Shown: positions 36,700 through 45,985 of the stretch, piece by piece | Numbering within the stretch: position 1 is the first letter of the stretch | Layout of the letters: every line of letters begins with the position of its first letter | From: Methylococcaceae bacterium | Lineage (GTDB): Bacteria > Pseudomonadota > Gammaproteobacteria > Methylococcales > Methylomonadaceae | Assembly: GCA_029937975.1 (NCBI GenBank) | Contig: JAPYOW010000010.1 | Span: 1 to 53,081, forward strand | Reading direction: 5' to 3' | DNA length: 53,081 nt | The notes under the pieces: model-generated | Database searches by the model: none | Told to the model about the DNA's origin: nothing | The model's input: only the letters and a program-made list of their open reading frames with translations | Translations under genes and position numbers: made by a program

Positions 36700-39600
36700 A
36701 TGATTAAAAACTCCCTAAAAAACCATACAGCTCAAATGCTATATGATGCAGATTTATCACAAGACAGCTGTGGCGTGGGTTTTATTACCCGTAAAGATAG
36801 CCAGCAAACACACGACGTATTGATAAAAGCACACCAAGCACTTTGTACCATTCCACACCGCGGGGGTATGAATGCAGAAGGCATTGGTGATGGTGCCGGT
36901 GTTAATATTGACTTGTCTGTTAAATTTTTCCGTAAAGTCACTGGCCTTAATACCCTTGAAAAAGGACAGTTTGCCGTCGCCAACTTCTTTTTTCCAGAAG
37001 ATCATTCCCATTACGACTCTCATGCCACAAAACTGGTTGAATCACATTTAAAAACATTTGATTTGCCCATTATCAACTGGCGAGATGTGCCCGTTGATAA
37101 TAGTATTATCAACTCGGCATCTTGCAAAGCACAACTGCCTATCAAACAAGTTATTTTTGGCAGACCTGAGGCTTTACATGCGGCGACACAGGATGAATTT
37201 GAAAAACACATTCAAGCGGCTTTATTAAGCATTGAAGCGGAAGCTTATACGCACGATGAACTGGAGGGTTTTTATCCCTTATCCATGAGCTCTCAGACGC
37301 AAGTCTACAAAGGACGCTTAAACTCTTTTGAGGTCATCCCCTATTTCATTGACTTGTATGATGTAGATCACGAAATCTGTAGCCTGTTTTTTCACACCCG
37401 TTTTTCCACCAACACGGCTCCGGCCACCATGATGGCACAGCCTTTTCGCTATATGGCGCATAATGGTGAACTGAATACCGATAAGAAAAACAGACTTAGC
37501 GAGAATGCCATTGCCCGGCAAAATAACAGTGAAGTTATTTTTCCTAATGGTCAATCTGATTCAGGTCGTCTGGATCAGACCTTAACGCGCCGTATTAATG
37601 AAGATAATCTGGATATCGTCACTGCTATCTTAGCGATGATGCCTCCTGCCTGGGAAAACGACAGCACTTTATCGCCTGAAGTCCGTGCCATGCTGGAATA
37701 CTTTAGTCTTTATGAAGAAAAAAATGATGGCCCTGCCGCTATTATTTTCAATGATGGTGTACGCATTGGTGCCCGCCTTGATCGCCTGGGTCTTAGACCC
37801 TTACGCTCGGTTGAAACTAAAGAATACCTCAGCGTTATGTCCGAAGCTGGACAAATTGATTTCCCAGCACATGAGGTGTTGAAACGTGGCCGTATTGAAG
37901 CAGGCGGCATGCTCTATTTCGATCACCATAAAGGACAGGCCTACAACAACCATCAAGTCATGGACCGCTTGGCTAAAGAACAGGATTATATTAGCCTGTT
38001 AAAAGAAAATGCCATCCATATAGCAGACCTGGAAAAAGTTGGGATTTCAGAGCTTAACAATGACTTGTCATTGAATATAGATCAACGTCATACCGCATAT
38101 TCCCTCAATCAGGAAAGCTTTAAATTCTTGTTAGACCCTATTTTAAACAATGGTTTAGAAAAAGTATCTGCGATGGGTTATGGCATTACTCCTAACGCCC
38201 TTTCCAGTGCTGAAGGCGGCATGTCTCGCTATTTTAGTCAACGTTTTGCCCAAGTGACCAACCCACCACTGGACTCCTTGCGTGAAAGTGATGGCATGAC
38301 GCTTCGTGTTGCCTTGGGTGCAAAACCCACTTTTTCAGCACATGAAAGCAAACAACTGATTATTGATTCGCCGGTATTACAACGCACTCAGCTGGAACAA
38401 ATTCGTCGACAAAATACCGTCAGCCATATTACCCTGGACGCGCTTTACACACCTGATATCAACAATGCTGATAATAATGAGCAGCAATTAGAATCTGCCG
38501 TGCAAGATGTTTGTCTGGCCGTTGAAAAAGCAGCCAAAACCAATACCGGCATTATTATTTTAACAGATGTCAATATCAGCCAGGATAAAGCCCCTATTCC
38601 TGCATTATTGATGATAGCTGCAGCAAACCAACACCTGGTCACTTTAGGTTTACGTTTTAATTCTTCAATTATTGCCGAAACCGGACAGGCTGCCAGCCCT
38701 CATGATATCGCCACTCTGTTAGGCTTTGGCGCATCTGCCATCTGCCCTGTTAGCATACATAATCGCGTCATCACCCATTACGACAGTGAGCAAGCACAAC
38801 AAAACGCCCTTAATAACTTTCAAAAAGGGGTTGCCAAATCACTGATGAAAACCATGGGGAAATTTGGACTATGTACTGCTGAGAGTTATATTGGCGGCGA
38901 GTTTTTTGAATCTAATTATCTTGATACTGAGGAACCTAGACTCCAACCTTATTTCCCCAATATTCATTCTTCTGTTGGCGGTGTGCGTTATGCTGATATT
39001 GCCGCCAGTGCGACAGAATGGCATCACAAAGCCTTAACTGTTGAACAAGAAGCTGACATCCCCTTTTTAGGTTTATTTAAAGAACGCCAAGATGGTGCTG
39101 GTCACACCTTTGGCAATACCGCGGTGAGAGAATATATCAAAATGACCGATGAGGCTATTTTATATATCCCTCAACAACAATCACAGTCAGCCAGTGACAT
39201 TGCTTATCTTGATTTTGGTTATGAAAAAAGATCACCCGAGCAAATTGATAATTTTGGAGTCACGCCGGCTTATCGCAGCTTTGTAAAAGGACTTTATCAG
39301 GAAAGAGACAGTAGACCCGCCGCATTAAGAGACGTGACGGCATTGCCTGTCGATATTCGTGCCGCTGATCACTGCGAAGCCTTTGATAAACTGCTCGGCA
39401 GTCAAAACCTGCAAGGCAATAATAATTTCCTCATCCTGGGCTTACAAGTTGAGGTCAGTCATGCTACCGGTGAGTTTGTGTTGTCTTTCACTGAAAACTC
39501 ATCAACACAACGTATCGAAGCACTGGCCGAACATCTTAACAAACGCTTTGCCGATGAAGACTTTGAGCTTGCCATCACTGCAGACAATATCTGCATAAAA

Positions 39601-42192
39601 ATCAGTGATACAGACAGTCTTTTTAATAACTATCTGAACACCATAAAAATCGCACGTGCCCCTATTGATCTGAATGAGGTACAAGCAGCCCATGAGATTA
39701 CCGCCGCATTAGCCTCTGGCGCGATGAGTCATGGTGCATTATTGGCAGAAGCGCACGAAGCCGTTGCTCAAGGTACCAATATTGCCGGCGCCTTAAGTAA
39801 TTCAGGTGAAGGCGGCGAGCATTCCAGCCGTTTTAACACTATCAGATCCAGCAAAATCAAACAATTTGCTTCCGGTCGTTTTGGTGTGTGGGCCGGTTAT
39901 CTGGCTGACCCCAATATTGAAGAAATCGAAATTAAAATTGCCCAGGGTGCTAAACCGGGTGAAGGCGGACAATTACCTGCCGCTAAAGTCTCGGTTGAAA
40001 TTGCTTCCCTACGTGGCGGTACGCCTAGAGTAGAACTGGTTAGCCCTCCGCCTCATCACGATACCTACTCTATTGAGGATTTAGGCCAGTTAATTCATGA
40101 TGCCAAAGCAGCACGCGTCAAAGTCGTGGTTAAACTGGTTTCATCGGAAGGTATTGGTACTATTGCAGTCGGTGTCGCTAAAGCCGGTGCCGATGTCATT
40201 AATGTGGCGGGCAATACCGGTGGTACAGGCGCTGCGGCAGTCACCAGTTTAAAAAATACCGGGCGTTCGCCAGAAATCGGCATTGCCGAGGTACATCAGG
40301 CACTCGCAGTCAATGGTTTACGCGATAAAGTGGTTTTACGTTGTAGTGCCGCACACCAAAGTGGTCTTGATGTAGTGAAATCAGCCATCTTAGGCGGAGA
40401 CTCCTTTGAATTTGGCACCACTGCATTAATGATGTTGCGTTGCGTCATGGCTAAGAACTGTAATATCAAATGTCCCGCCGGTTTAACAACAGCACATGAT
40501 GAGTTCAAAGGGGATCCTCGGGTCCTTGCTCAATACTTTATGAATCTAGCCCATGAGGTGAGAGAAATACTCGCTGACTTGGGATATAGCAGCCTCAAAG
40601 AAATTCGTGGTCAAGCTGACTTATTACACTTGATCAACCACTCCACCATGATAGGGCAACTGGATTTTACTAAATTATTAGCTCAAGTCGATGAGCTTAA
40701 AATCACAGAACCTGTGTATTTAGAAGCTGATTTCAGTATTGACGATCAAGTTATCGACTCAATTAAAAATAGCATTATCAGAGGACACAGTATTATTTGT
40801 GAAGGTGCTGAGTTTAAGCTCAATAACCGTCATAAAACAGTGGGGGGACAAACAGCAATTGATATTGAACGCCTGCTGGCCTATCAAATCACCGCTGAAC
40901 AGGCTAATGATTCTGCACTTATCTACACTAACCAGCATGGCCGCCGTTATCTGGCAGCGGATAGTGTGACCATTCGAACCACCGGTTCAGCGGGACAAAG
41001 TTATGCTGCATTTAATAATGACGGTATTCGCATGGAGCATACTGGTACCTGTAATGACGGTGTCGGTAAAACAGCCAATGGCGGTACCATTATTGTGAAA
41101 AGCCCCGGCGGCGGTTCTACTGTTTCCGGTGAAAACGTATTAATTGGTAATTTCGCCTTATTTGGTGCGACCGGCGGCAAAGCCTTTATTAATGGTGAAG
41201 CTGGCGACCGCTTTGCGGTACGTAATTCTGGCGCTATGGCAGTCGTTGAAGGCGTGGGTGATTTTGCCTGTGAATACATGATTAATGGTGCGGTATTAAA
41301 CCTCGGCAGTTTCGGCAAAGGTTTCTGTACCGGTATGTCGGGGGGTAATGCTTATCAATATGATCCCGAAAATCGCCTGGAAACTTTATATGACACAAGC
41401 TCGGTAGATATTCACAGTCTCAGCGAAGAAACAGAGGTCTCGGCCAGCCATGAACAATTTATTTTGTACATGCTGGAACAACACATTGAATATACCCAGT
41501 CCACTAAAGCGCAAGCAATCCTGGATAACTGGGATGCTGAACGCCAGCATTTTAAATTCGCCATCCCCCTTTGGTTATATAAAACCCAGACCGCGGAATA
41601 TCTTGGCAAATCCATGGATCGTAAAGCCATGGTAGAAGAATTATCGATTGCCTACGCTCAGGGTCAAATTAAACAGGTACAAGAGGCGTATAACAATGAT
41701 CAGCATTTATTTGATGGAAAAACACCCACTTATGGTGAGGTAGATAGCCGTTTAACCTATAACCTTGTCAATAGTTATGCGGTGATTGATAAAGCCTATC
41801 GCATAGCGAAAGATCAGCTAAGTAAAGTACCTGGGGCAGTGTTACCTATTACCGATAAACAAATTGAACAACAGGCAAGAATCTTGTTTTTACAGCGCCC
41901 GCGTAAAATCCAGGATGCCTTGGTTAAGACCAATAGAGAAGCTTATAGCAATTATTCAGATGAACAACTTGCTGCCTTGCTGGCTGAAAAACGCCTGACT
42001 GATTATAAATCAGCATTAATGCTACGTGATGTCCAAAGCATCTACTCTATCGGTTCAACGGCCTGGATCATTGAGCAACATAAAACCAATCAACTGGCAC
42101 TGGCAGAGGTCACTGGTATTGAAGAATACATTGCAGCACTCAGCAGTCTTGAAATTGTACAAACCATGCTAAATGACATTCAGGCAGCATAA
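36700..42192 (+). CDS. Divergent, oversized glutamate synthase large-subunit-like protein (GltB2)
   Basis: The 1830-residue protein, read from the ATG at 36700 (a TTG two codons earlier is possible), has the full GltB order. It has Cys24 in [22 protein letters not shown] and AHNGELNT of the amidotransferase. The FMN domain follows ([46 protein letters not shown]), then a GXGXG domain. Three departures stand out. The iron-sulfur ligands are C-x5-C-x3-C (40441-40473), one residue short of canonical. There is an insertion of about 190 residues before the FMN domain (about 787-980). A helical C-terminal extension of about 195 residues (1636-1830) has no counterpart in GltB. No gltD follows; a diflavin reductase gene starts 9 bases after the stop. 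It is probably a glutamine-dependent FMN enzyme, either a variant glutamate synthase or one making a different product. Confidence 0.85.
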   Translation: MIKNSLKNHTAQMLYDADLSQDSCGVGFITRKDSQQTHDVLIKAHQALCTIPHRGGMNAEGIGDGAGVNIDLSVKFFRKVTGLNTLEKGQFAVANFFFPEDHSHYDSHATKLVESHLKTFDLPIINWRDVPVDNSIINSASCKAQLPIKQVIFGRPEALHAATQDEFEKHIQAALLSIEAEAYTHDELEGFYPLSMSSQTQVYKGRLNSFEVIPYFIDLYDVDHEICSLFFHTRFSTNTAPATMMAQPFRYMAHNGELNTDKKNRLSENAIARQNNSEVIFPNGQSDSGRLDQTLTRRINEDNLDIVTAILAMMPPAWENDSTLSPEVRAMLEYFSLYEEKNDGPAAIIFNDGVRIGARLDRLGLRPLRSVETKEYLSVMSEAGQIDFPAHEVLKRGRIEAGGMLYFDHHKGQAYNNHQVMDRLAKEQDYISLLKENAIHIADLEKVGISELNNDLSLNIDQRHTAYSLNQESFKFLLDPILNNGLEKVSAMGYGITPNALSSAEGGMSRYFSQRFAQVTNPPLDSLRESDGMTLRVALGAKPTFSAHESKQLIIDSPVLQRTQLEQIRRQNTVSHITLDALYTPDINNADNNEQQLESAVQDVCLAVEKAAKTNTGIIILTDVNISQDKAPIPALLMIAAANQHLVTLGLRFNSSIIAETGQAASPHDIATLLGFGASAICPVSIHNRVITHYDSEQAQQNALNNFQKGVAKSLMKTMGKFGLCTAESYIGGEFFESNYLDTEEPRLQPYFPNIHSSVGGVRYADIAASATEWHHKALTVEQEADIPFLGLFKERQDGAGHTFGNTAVREYIKMTDEAILYIPQQQSQSASDIAYLDFGYEKRSPEQIDNFGVTPAYRSFVKGLYQERDSRPAALRDVTALPVDIRAADHCEAFDKLLGSQNLQGNNNFLILGLQVEVSHATGEFVLSFTENSSTQRIEALAEHLNKRFADEDFELAITADNICIKISDTDSLFNNYLNTIKIARAPIDLNEVQAAHEITAALASGAMSHGALLAEAHEAVAQGTNIAGALSNSGEGGEHSSRFNTIRSSKIKQFASGRFGVWAGYLADPNIEEIEIKIAQGAKPGEGGQLPAAKVSVEIASLRGGTPRVELVSPPPHHDTYSIEDLGQLIHDAKAARVKVVVKLVSSEGIGTIAVGVAKAGADVINVAGNTGGTGAAAVTSLKNTGRSPEIGIAEVHQALAVNGLRDKVVLRCSAAHQSGLDVVKSAILGGDSFEFGTTALMMLRCVMAKNCNIKCPAGLTTAHDEFKGDPRVLAQYFMNLAHEVREILADLGYSSLKEIRGQADLLHLINHSTMIGQLDFTKLLAQVDELKITEPVYLEADFSIDDQVIDSIKNSIIRGHSIICEGAEFKLNNRHKTVGGQTAIDIERLLAYQITAEQANDSALIYTNQHGRRYLAADSVTIRTTGSAGQSYAAFNNDGIRMEHTGTCNDGVGKTANGGTIIVKSPGGGSTVSGENVLIGNFALFGATGGKAFINGEAGDRFAVRNSGAMAVVEGVGDFACEYMINGAVLNLGSFGKGFCTGMSGGNAYQYDPENRLETLYDTSSVDIHSLSEETEVSASHEQFILYMLEQHIEYTQSTKAQAILDNWDAERQHFKFAIPLWLYKTQTAEYLGKSMDRKAMVEELSIAYAQGQIKQVQEAYNNDQHLFDGKTPTYGEVDSRLTYNLVNSYAVIDKAYRIAKDQLSKVPGAVLPITDKQIEQQARILFLQRPRKIQDALVKTNREAYSNYSDEQLAALLAEKRLTDYKSALMLRDVQSIYSIGSTAWIIEQHKTNQLALAEVTGIEEYIAALSSLEIVQTMLNDIQAA

Positions 42193-42201
42193 TCAGAAAA
42201 T

Positions 42202-43944
42202 ATGAAAACACCTAAAATCCCAGATAACACACCTTACAGTGATACCCAGCGTGCATGGCTTGGCGGCTTTTTTGCTGGCATGCACAGCCATATGTTACAA
42301 AGTGCTCAGGTTGCTAACGATCAAAAAGACGGTCGCATTATCAATATCCTTTACGGTACACAAACAGGCAATGCAGAATCAGTCGCCGACGATACCGCAG
42401 CCACGGCCAGAAATCACGGCCTGACACCTATTGTTAAAAGCATGGATGAGATTGAAATTGATCAATTGGCAGCCATGGAATACCTGCTCATCATTACCAG
42501 TACTTATGGTGAAGGTGAAATGCCCGATAATGCGCAGTTACTTTGGGATCAGGTTTCGGCAGATTCTGCGCCCAAAATGGACAGCCTCCGATTTTCAATC
42601 CTGGCTCTCGGTGATACCAGTTATGATGAATACTGCAAAGCAGGTATCGACTGGGATAATCGTCTGGTAGGATTAGGTGCCGAACGTATTTATGACCGTA
42701 TGGATTGTGATGTCGATTTTGAAGATGCCGCCGAGAAATGGATAACGAGTGTTATTCCTATGATGGCAGAAGGTGCCACTGTTGCTATTGAATCGCCAAG
42801 TGCCGATAAAAAAGACAAAGCCAAATTTAGCCGTAAAAACCCCTATGTGTCCAAATTATTGGTTAATCGATTACTGACCGCTGAACACTCAACAAAAGAA
42901 ACCCGGCATTATGAGTTTTGTCTGGCAGACTCCGGATTAAGCTACGAAGCCGGGGATGCCTTAAATATCATTCCACAGAATTGCCCTGAGCTGGTGGCCG
43001 ATATTATTAAAGCCATCAATTGCACAGGCGATGAAGACGAACCTGTTAATGGCGAACTCATGTCATTCACAGAGTCTTTATTATCCCATTATGAAATAAA
43101 GCTCCCCAGTAAAGAATTAATTCAGGAAATTGCCCAACGTTCGGGTGACCAGACCTTAAATAATCTCCTGGAAGCCAACGATAAAGCCAAATTATCAGAC
43201 TATCTATGGGGTCGGGATACGCTGGATTTATTATTGCTATTTCCTGAAATGGAATTTTCCGCTGCTGAATTTCTGGCACTGTTAAAACCCTTGCAACATC
43301 GCGCTTATTCCATATCATCCAGTGGCAAAGCCCATCCCGAGAGTGTCCACCTGACTGTCGCCAGTGTGCGTTATCAAAGTCATGAGCGTGAACATAAAGG
43401 CGTCTGCTCGACTTATATTGCAGATTTAATTGATGACCAGACCGATGTTAAAATTTTCTTTTCGCCGAACAAAAGCTTTAGAGTTCCTGCAGATGATGAC
43501 TTGCCCATCATTATGGTCGGCCCGGGAACAGGCATCGCTCCCTTCAGAGCCTTCTTACAGGAACGTGAGTTTAGAAAAGCCAAAGGGAAAAACTGGTTAT
43601 TATTTGGTGATCGCAATGAGGCCACAGACTATATCTACCGAGATGAAATCGAAGCCATGCAGCAAACAGGCGTTCTTAGCCGGCTGGATTTAGCTTTCTC
43701 CAGAGATCAGCAAGAAAAAATTTATGTACAAGATCGCATGCGTGAAAATGCTCAGGAAATGTTTTCCTGGTTAGAACTAGGCGGTTATTTTTATGTTTGC
43801 GGCGATGCCAATTACATGGCTAAAGATGTCGATAAAGCCTTACATAAAATTATTGAAACACAGGGTAACAAAACCGCTGATCAAGCAATAGAATACGTTA
43901 ATCATTTGAAAAAAGAAAAACGTTATGTCAGGGATGTTTATTAA
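42202..43944 (+). CDS. NADPH diflavin reductase (CysJ-like flavoprotein)
   Basis: The 580-residue protein has the CysJ/P450-reductase layout. A flavodoxin FMN domain (about 46-185) holds LYGTQTGNAES and STYGEGEMPDN. The FAD domain includes RAYSISSS (about 366) and KGVCSTYIADL. The NADPH domain holds GPGTGIAPFRAFLQERE (about 439) and YFYVCGDA (about 528), ending RYVRDVY with the usual C-terminal aromatic residue. Such proteins pass electrons from NADPH to a metal or heme partner one at a time. No sulfite reductase CysI is in the window. The gene sits 9 bases after gltB2, so GltB2 is the first candidate partner; an assimilatory nitrate reductase or CysI encoded elsewhere is the alternative. The ribosome binding site is weak, consistent with coupling. 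Confidence 0.88.
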   Translation: MKTPKIPDNTPYSDTQRAWLGGFFAGMHSHMLQSAQVANDQKDGRIINILYGTQTGNAESVADDTAATARNHGLTPIVKSMDEIEIDQLAAMEYLLIITSTYGEGEMPDNAQLLWDQVSADSAPKMDSLRFSILALGDTSYDEYCKAGIDWDNRLVGLGAERIYDRMDCDVDFEDAAEKWITSVIPMMAEGATVAIESPSADKKDKAKFSRKNPYVSKLLVNRLLTAEHSTKETRHYEFCLADSGLSYEAGDALNIIPQNCPELVADIIKAINCTGDEDEPVNGELMSFTESLLSHYEIKLPSKELIQEIAQRSGDQTLNNLLEANDKAKLSDYLWGRDTLDLLLLFPEMEFSAAEFLALLKPLQHRAYSISSSGKAHPESVHLTVASVRYQSHEREHKGVCSTYIADLIDDQTDVKIFFSPNKSFRVPADDDLPIIMVGPGTGIAPFRAFLQEREFRKAKGKNWLLFGDRNEATDYIYRDEIEAMQQTGVLSRLDLAFSRDQQEKIYVQDRMRENAQEMFSWLELGGYFYVCGDANYMAKDVDKALHKIIETQGNKTADQAIEYVNHLKKEKRYVRDVY

Positions 43945-43966
43945 AACAGACACACTATAGAGTAAA

Positions 43967-43998
43967 CTTCAGTCTGCTGTATCTATAGCGGACTGAAG
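43967..43998. terminator. Bidirectional terminator-like hairpin between convergent genes
   Basis: CTTCAGTC pairs with GACTGAAG, and after a T-G pair GCT pairs with AGC, giving a stem of about 12 bp with an 8-base loop. It stands 23 bases after the diflavin reductase stop and 30 bases before the end of the convergent pterin dehydratase gene. No strong T-run follows on either strand. Confidence 0.6.
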
Positions 43999-44027
43999 CC
44001 CCTTACAAACCCACGGTAAAACCGATA

Positions 44028-44411
44028 TTAATCATATTTAATATATTTAAATCTCGGATCATTTGGCGTACCCTCCAATGCCCCACCTTCATCAGCGGGC
44101 TGCCACATAACGACTTCCTCTATTTTTTTAGCCAATTCAAAATCCTTATTGGTAATGCCCTTAGCCGCATGGTTCTTTAATTTAACGATGACAAACGCAT
44201 ATGAGACGGTTAAATCCGGATGGTGAAAAGCCGCTTCAGCTAGATGTCCCACAGTATTAACCACCATTAATGTTCCCTTCCAGCCACTGGTTTTATATTT
44301 ACGCCTTATCCAGCCATTTTCCAGAAACCAAGCCGGTAGTTCATTTAGTAAACGCTGTTCAACTTCTACCTTATTATACGTATCGTCTTGTGCACGCTCT
44401 CTCCATTCCAT
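44028..44411 (-). CDS. Pterin-4a-carbinolamine dehydratase family protein
   Basis: The 127-residue protein starts at the ATG 44409-44411, fixed by an almost perfect AAGGAGGT ribosome binding site; the frame extending to 44492 is not used. AEAAFHHPDLTVSYAFVIVKL (about 70-90) has the family HHP motif, followed by KGITNKDFELAKKIEEVV. The enzyme dehydrates 4a-hydroxytetrahydropterin to recycle pterin cofactor. It is a little longer than typical at both ends. No aromatic amino acid hydroxylase is nearby, and relatives of this fold also act as assembly factors, so the substrate is open. Confidence 0.85.
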   Translation of the reverse strand: MEWRERAQDDTYNKVEVEQRLLNELPAWFLENGWIRRKYKTSGWKGTLMVVNTVGHLAEAAFHHPDLTVSYAFVIVKLKNHAAKGITNKDFELAKKIEEVVMWQPADEGGALEGTPNDPRFKYIKYD

Positions 44412-44604
44412 GATACACCTCCTTTTTGCTGAAACTTCCAATATAACGCATATAGAACATAAAAACCCTTTTTTATTTCTCCGCCAAATCACTGCATGAA
44501 CCAGTGGAAAGACAGCCTAACTGATGCCATTACTGATTTGAATATGCGGTACTCGAACATCTTAAGAAACATTAGCTGATAGACTGTACTGGTCTAATAG
44601 CCGG

Positions 44605-44782
44605 GACACTTTAATAAGAGATAATAATTATCAACTATTAAGGTGTCATTCTGGGACAGAAACGTACATACAAACAATATCCTAAAGAGTTTAAAGAAGA
44701 ACCAGTATTTCCCCTGTTGGACATTGATGGTTTAATAAAACAATGCTATATAAATTTAATATGTCAGTTTTTGCCCTGTTAA
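44605..44782 (+). mobile_element. Remnant of an IS3-family insertion sequence (start of orfA)
   Basis: The frame at 44651-44782 begins GQKRTYKQYPKEFKEE, the characteristic N-terminus of IS3-family OrfA. It then loses similarity (PVFPLLDIDG) and stops after about 43 codons. Just upstream, GACACTTTAATA (44605-44616) and TATTAAGGTGTC (44636-44647) form an inverted repeat with one mismatch, probably part of the element's end. The rest of orfA and all of orfB are absent, so the element is dead. Confidence 0.55.
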
Positions 44783-44880
44783 ACAGGTAAAAATACAACG
44801 TCAAATTACAGCCTATGAGGCTAACGCCAAATATGAGTCGCAAATAGATTTAACCCCTCAATTATTCTCAGCCTCAACAA

Positions 44881-45050
44881 ATATTCGGGGTCAGGGTCAG
44901 AGTAATATTTATATCTCATCACGAATAGTTCTAAAGGTATTGCCCTGCAAAACTTGCTCTAGTCACTGCTTGATAATTAATCTAATGTGCCAGAAATTAT
45001 GGAACTAATAAGAAAAAATATATGTTACTCTGCCCCTAAATATTTAGGGG
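44881..45050. mobile_element. Short non-coding inverted-repeat element (MITE or REP-like)
   Basis: The left end reads GGGGTCAGGGTCAGAGTAAT and the right end, reversed, TTTAGGGGCAGAGTAACATA. The two share GGGG...CAGAGTAA as terminal inverted repeats around 130 bases of non-coding DNA. Ends of the type GGGGTCAGAGTAA are common next to REP-associated (RAYT) transposases. No transposase is present here, so this would be mobilised in trans or is inactive. Confidence 0.5.
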
Positions 45051-45054
45051 TTTT
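45033..45054 (+). terminator. Palindrome with T-run, terminator-like
   Basis: CCCCTAAATATTTAGGGG is a perfect 18-base palindrome followed by TTTT. It could work as a terminator, but it is also the right end of the inverted-repeat element, so the palindrome may simply be part of that. Confidence 0.4.
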
Positions 45055-45108
45055 GATTGACAATACGGCATATCTAGTCGTGACTAATACCGATTAAGGA
45101 CGAGTTTT

Positions 45109-45267
45109 ATGAAGATTTTAATAGTTATCACAGCAAGCTTTTTGTTGAATGCTTGCTCTATTATTTCACTGGCAGATACCGCGGTCGATTTGGTATTACT
45201 ACCTGTTAAAGTAGCGGTGGCGGTGGTTGAGACTGTGATACCTGATGATGAAGACGAAGACGACTAA
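45109..45267 (+). CDS. Small lipoprotein with acidic tail (52 aa)
   Basis: The frame reads MKILIVITASFLLNACSII, a lipoprotein signal with lipobox LNAC (Cys16), then LADTAVDLVLLPVKVAVAVVET, and ends in an acidic run PDDEDEDD. AAGGA lies 8-9 bases before the ATG. The mature product is only 37 residues and would be anchored to the outer membrane or periplasmic face. Its function is unknown; small lipoproteins with the ADTAVDLVLLPVK pattern occur in several gammaproteobacteria, to my recollection. Confidence 0.7.
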   Translation: MKILIVITASFLLNACSIISLADTAVDLVLLPVKVAVAVVETVIPDDEDEDD

Positions 45268-45472
45268 GTCATGATAACCATGCTTTCTTTGCCCACTTAT
45301 TGACCCTATAAATAATTCTATGTAACTGCCGGGATTTTATATGTAGTTTACCTTCCAACCGGAATATTATGGCTTAACACTTAGTGCAATTGTCGATTCA
45401 GACAGCAACAACAACATCTCCATCCCCCTTAAAGCCCTAAAATCACTGTTGAAAATAGGGTGCGCTCCAAAT

Positions 45473-45985
45473 TCACCTCAATATTGTTGACCAGATACCC
45501 CATTTTGATCCCATGGCAGCGGCCGAAATGGATGTCTGTTGAACTTGTTGTTTTAATGCATCAAACCGGTTTGTATAGTCGAACGGAATGTTTGCGGCGT
45601 TAGCTTTGCCACTGGCTATGCGCAGGAATTCTCGCCCATCAGCCAAAATAGTTTCTGTAGCATCCACATCAAGTGCGTATGCATAAACTGCCGCGCGACA
45701 AATATTTGCAGCCCCGACAATGTTAACAACTTTTTCAAATGACTTTGGGTCTTTGTACATATCCCAGATCATGAAGTCAGAATAGAGACCGGCTCCTGTG
45801 GCAATATAATCGCAGATTTCTGCGGCCGCTAATGCCTTTGCTTTATTTCCCGCCCCCTCTATTCGATGTTTTTTCTTGTATTCAAAGTATTGGTCACCAA
45901 AAAGTGACCCAATTAACTCGGACTCTCGCTCTGGTGCCCCAGCTTTAATATAAAAGTTAGAAAGCATAATCACGTAATTTCTCAT
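45473..45985 (-). CDS. Hypothetical protein (170 aa)
   Basis: The frame begins MRNYVIMLSNFYIKAGAPE after a GAGGG ribosome binding site with good spacing. It is Ala-rich and mostly alpha-helical in look (NKAKALAAAEICDYIATG, VGAANICRAAVYAYAL), with no signal peptide and no clear membrane segment. I do not recognise the family. Codon use and the ribosome binding site support a real gene. It stands alone between non-coding stretches near transposon debris, so it could be a horizontally acquired cargo gene. Confidence 0.6.
   Translation of the reverse strand: MRNYVIMLSNFYIKAGAPERESELIGSLFGDQYFEYKKKHRIEGAGNKAKALAAAEICDYIATGAGLYSDFMIWDMYKDPKSFEKVVNIVGAANICRAAVYAYALDVDATETILADGREFLRIASGKANAANIPFDYTNRFDALKQQVQQTSISAAAMGSKWGIWSTILR

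Larger units (their letters stand above)
44412..45108. other. Intergenic region made of transposon debris
   Basis: This holds an IS3-type 5' remnant and a short inverted-repeat element (separate entries). No intact gene was found. Confidence 0.5.

Noticed and set aside
42202-43944. Calling the diflavin reductase cysJ
   Set aside because: The fold is the same, but no cysI or other sulfur gene is present and the gene follows gltB2, so a sulfite reductase role is unsupported.
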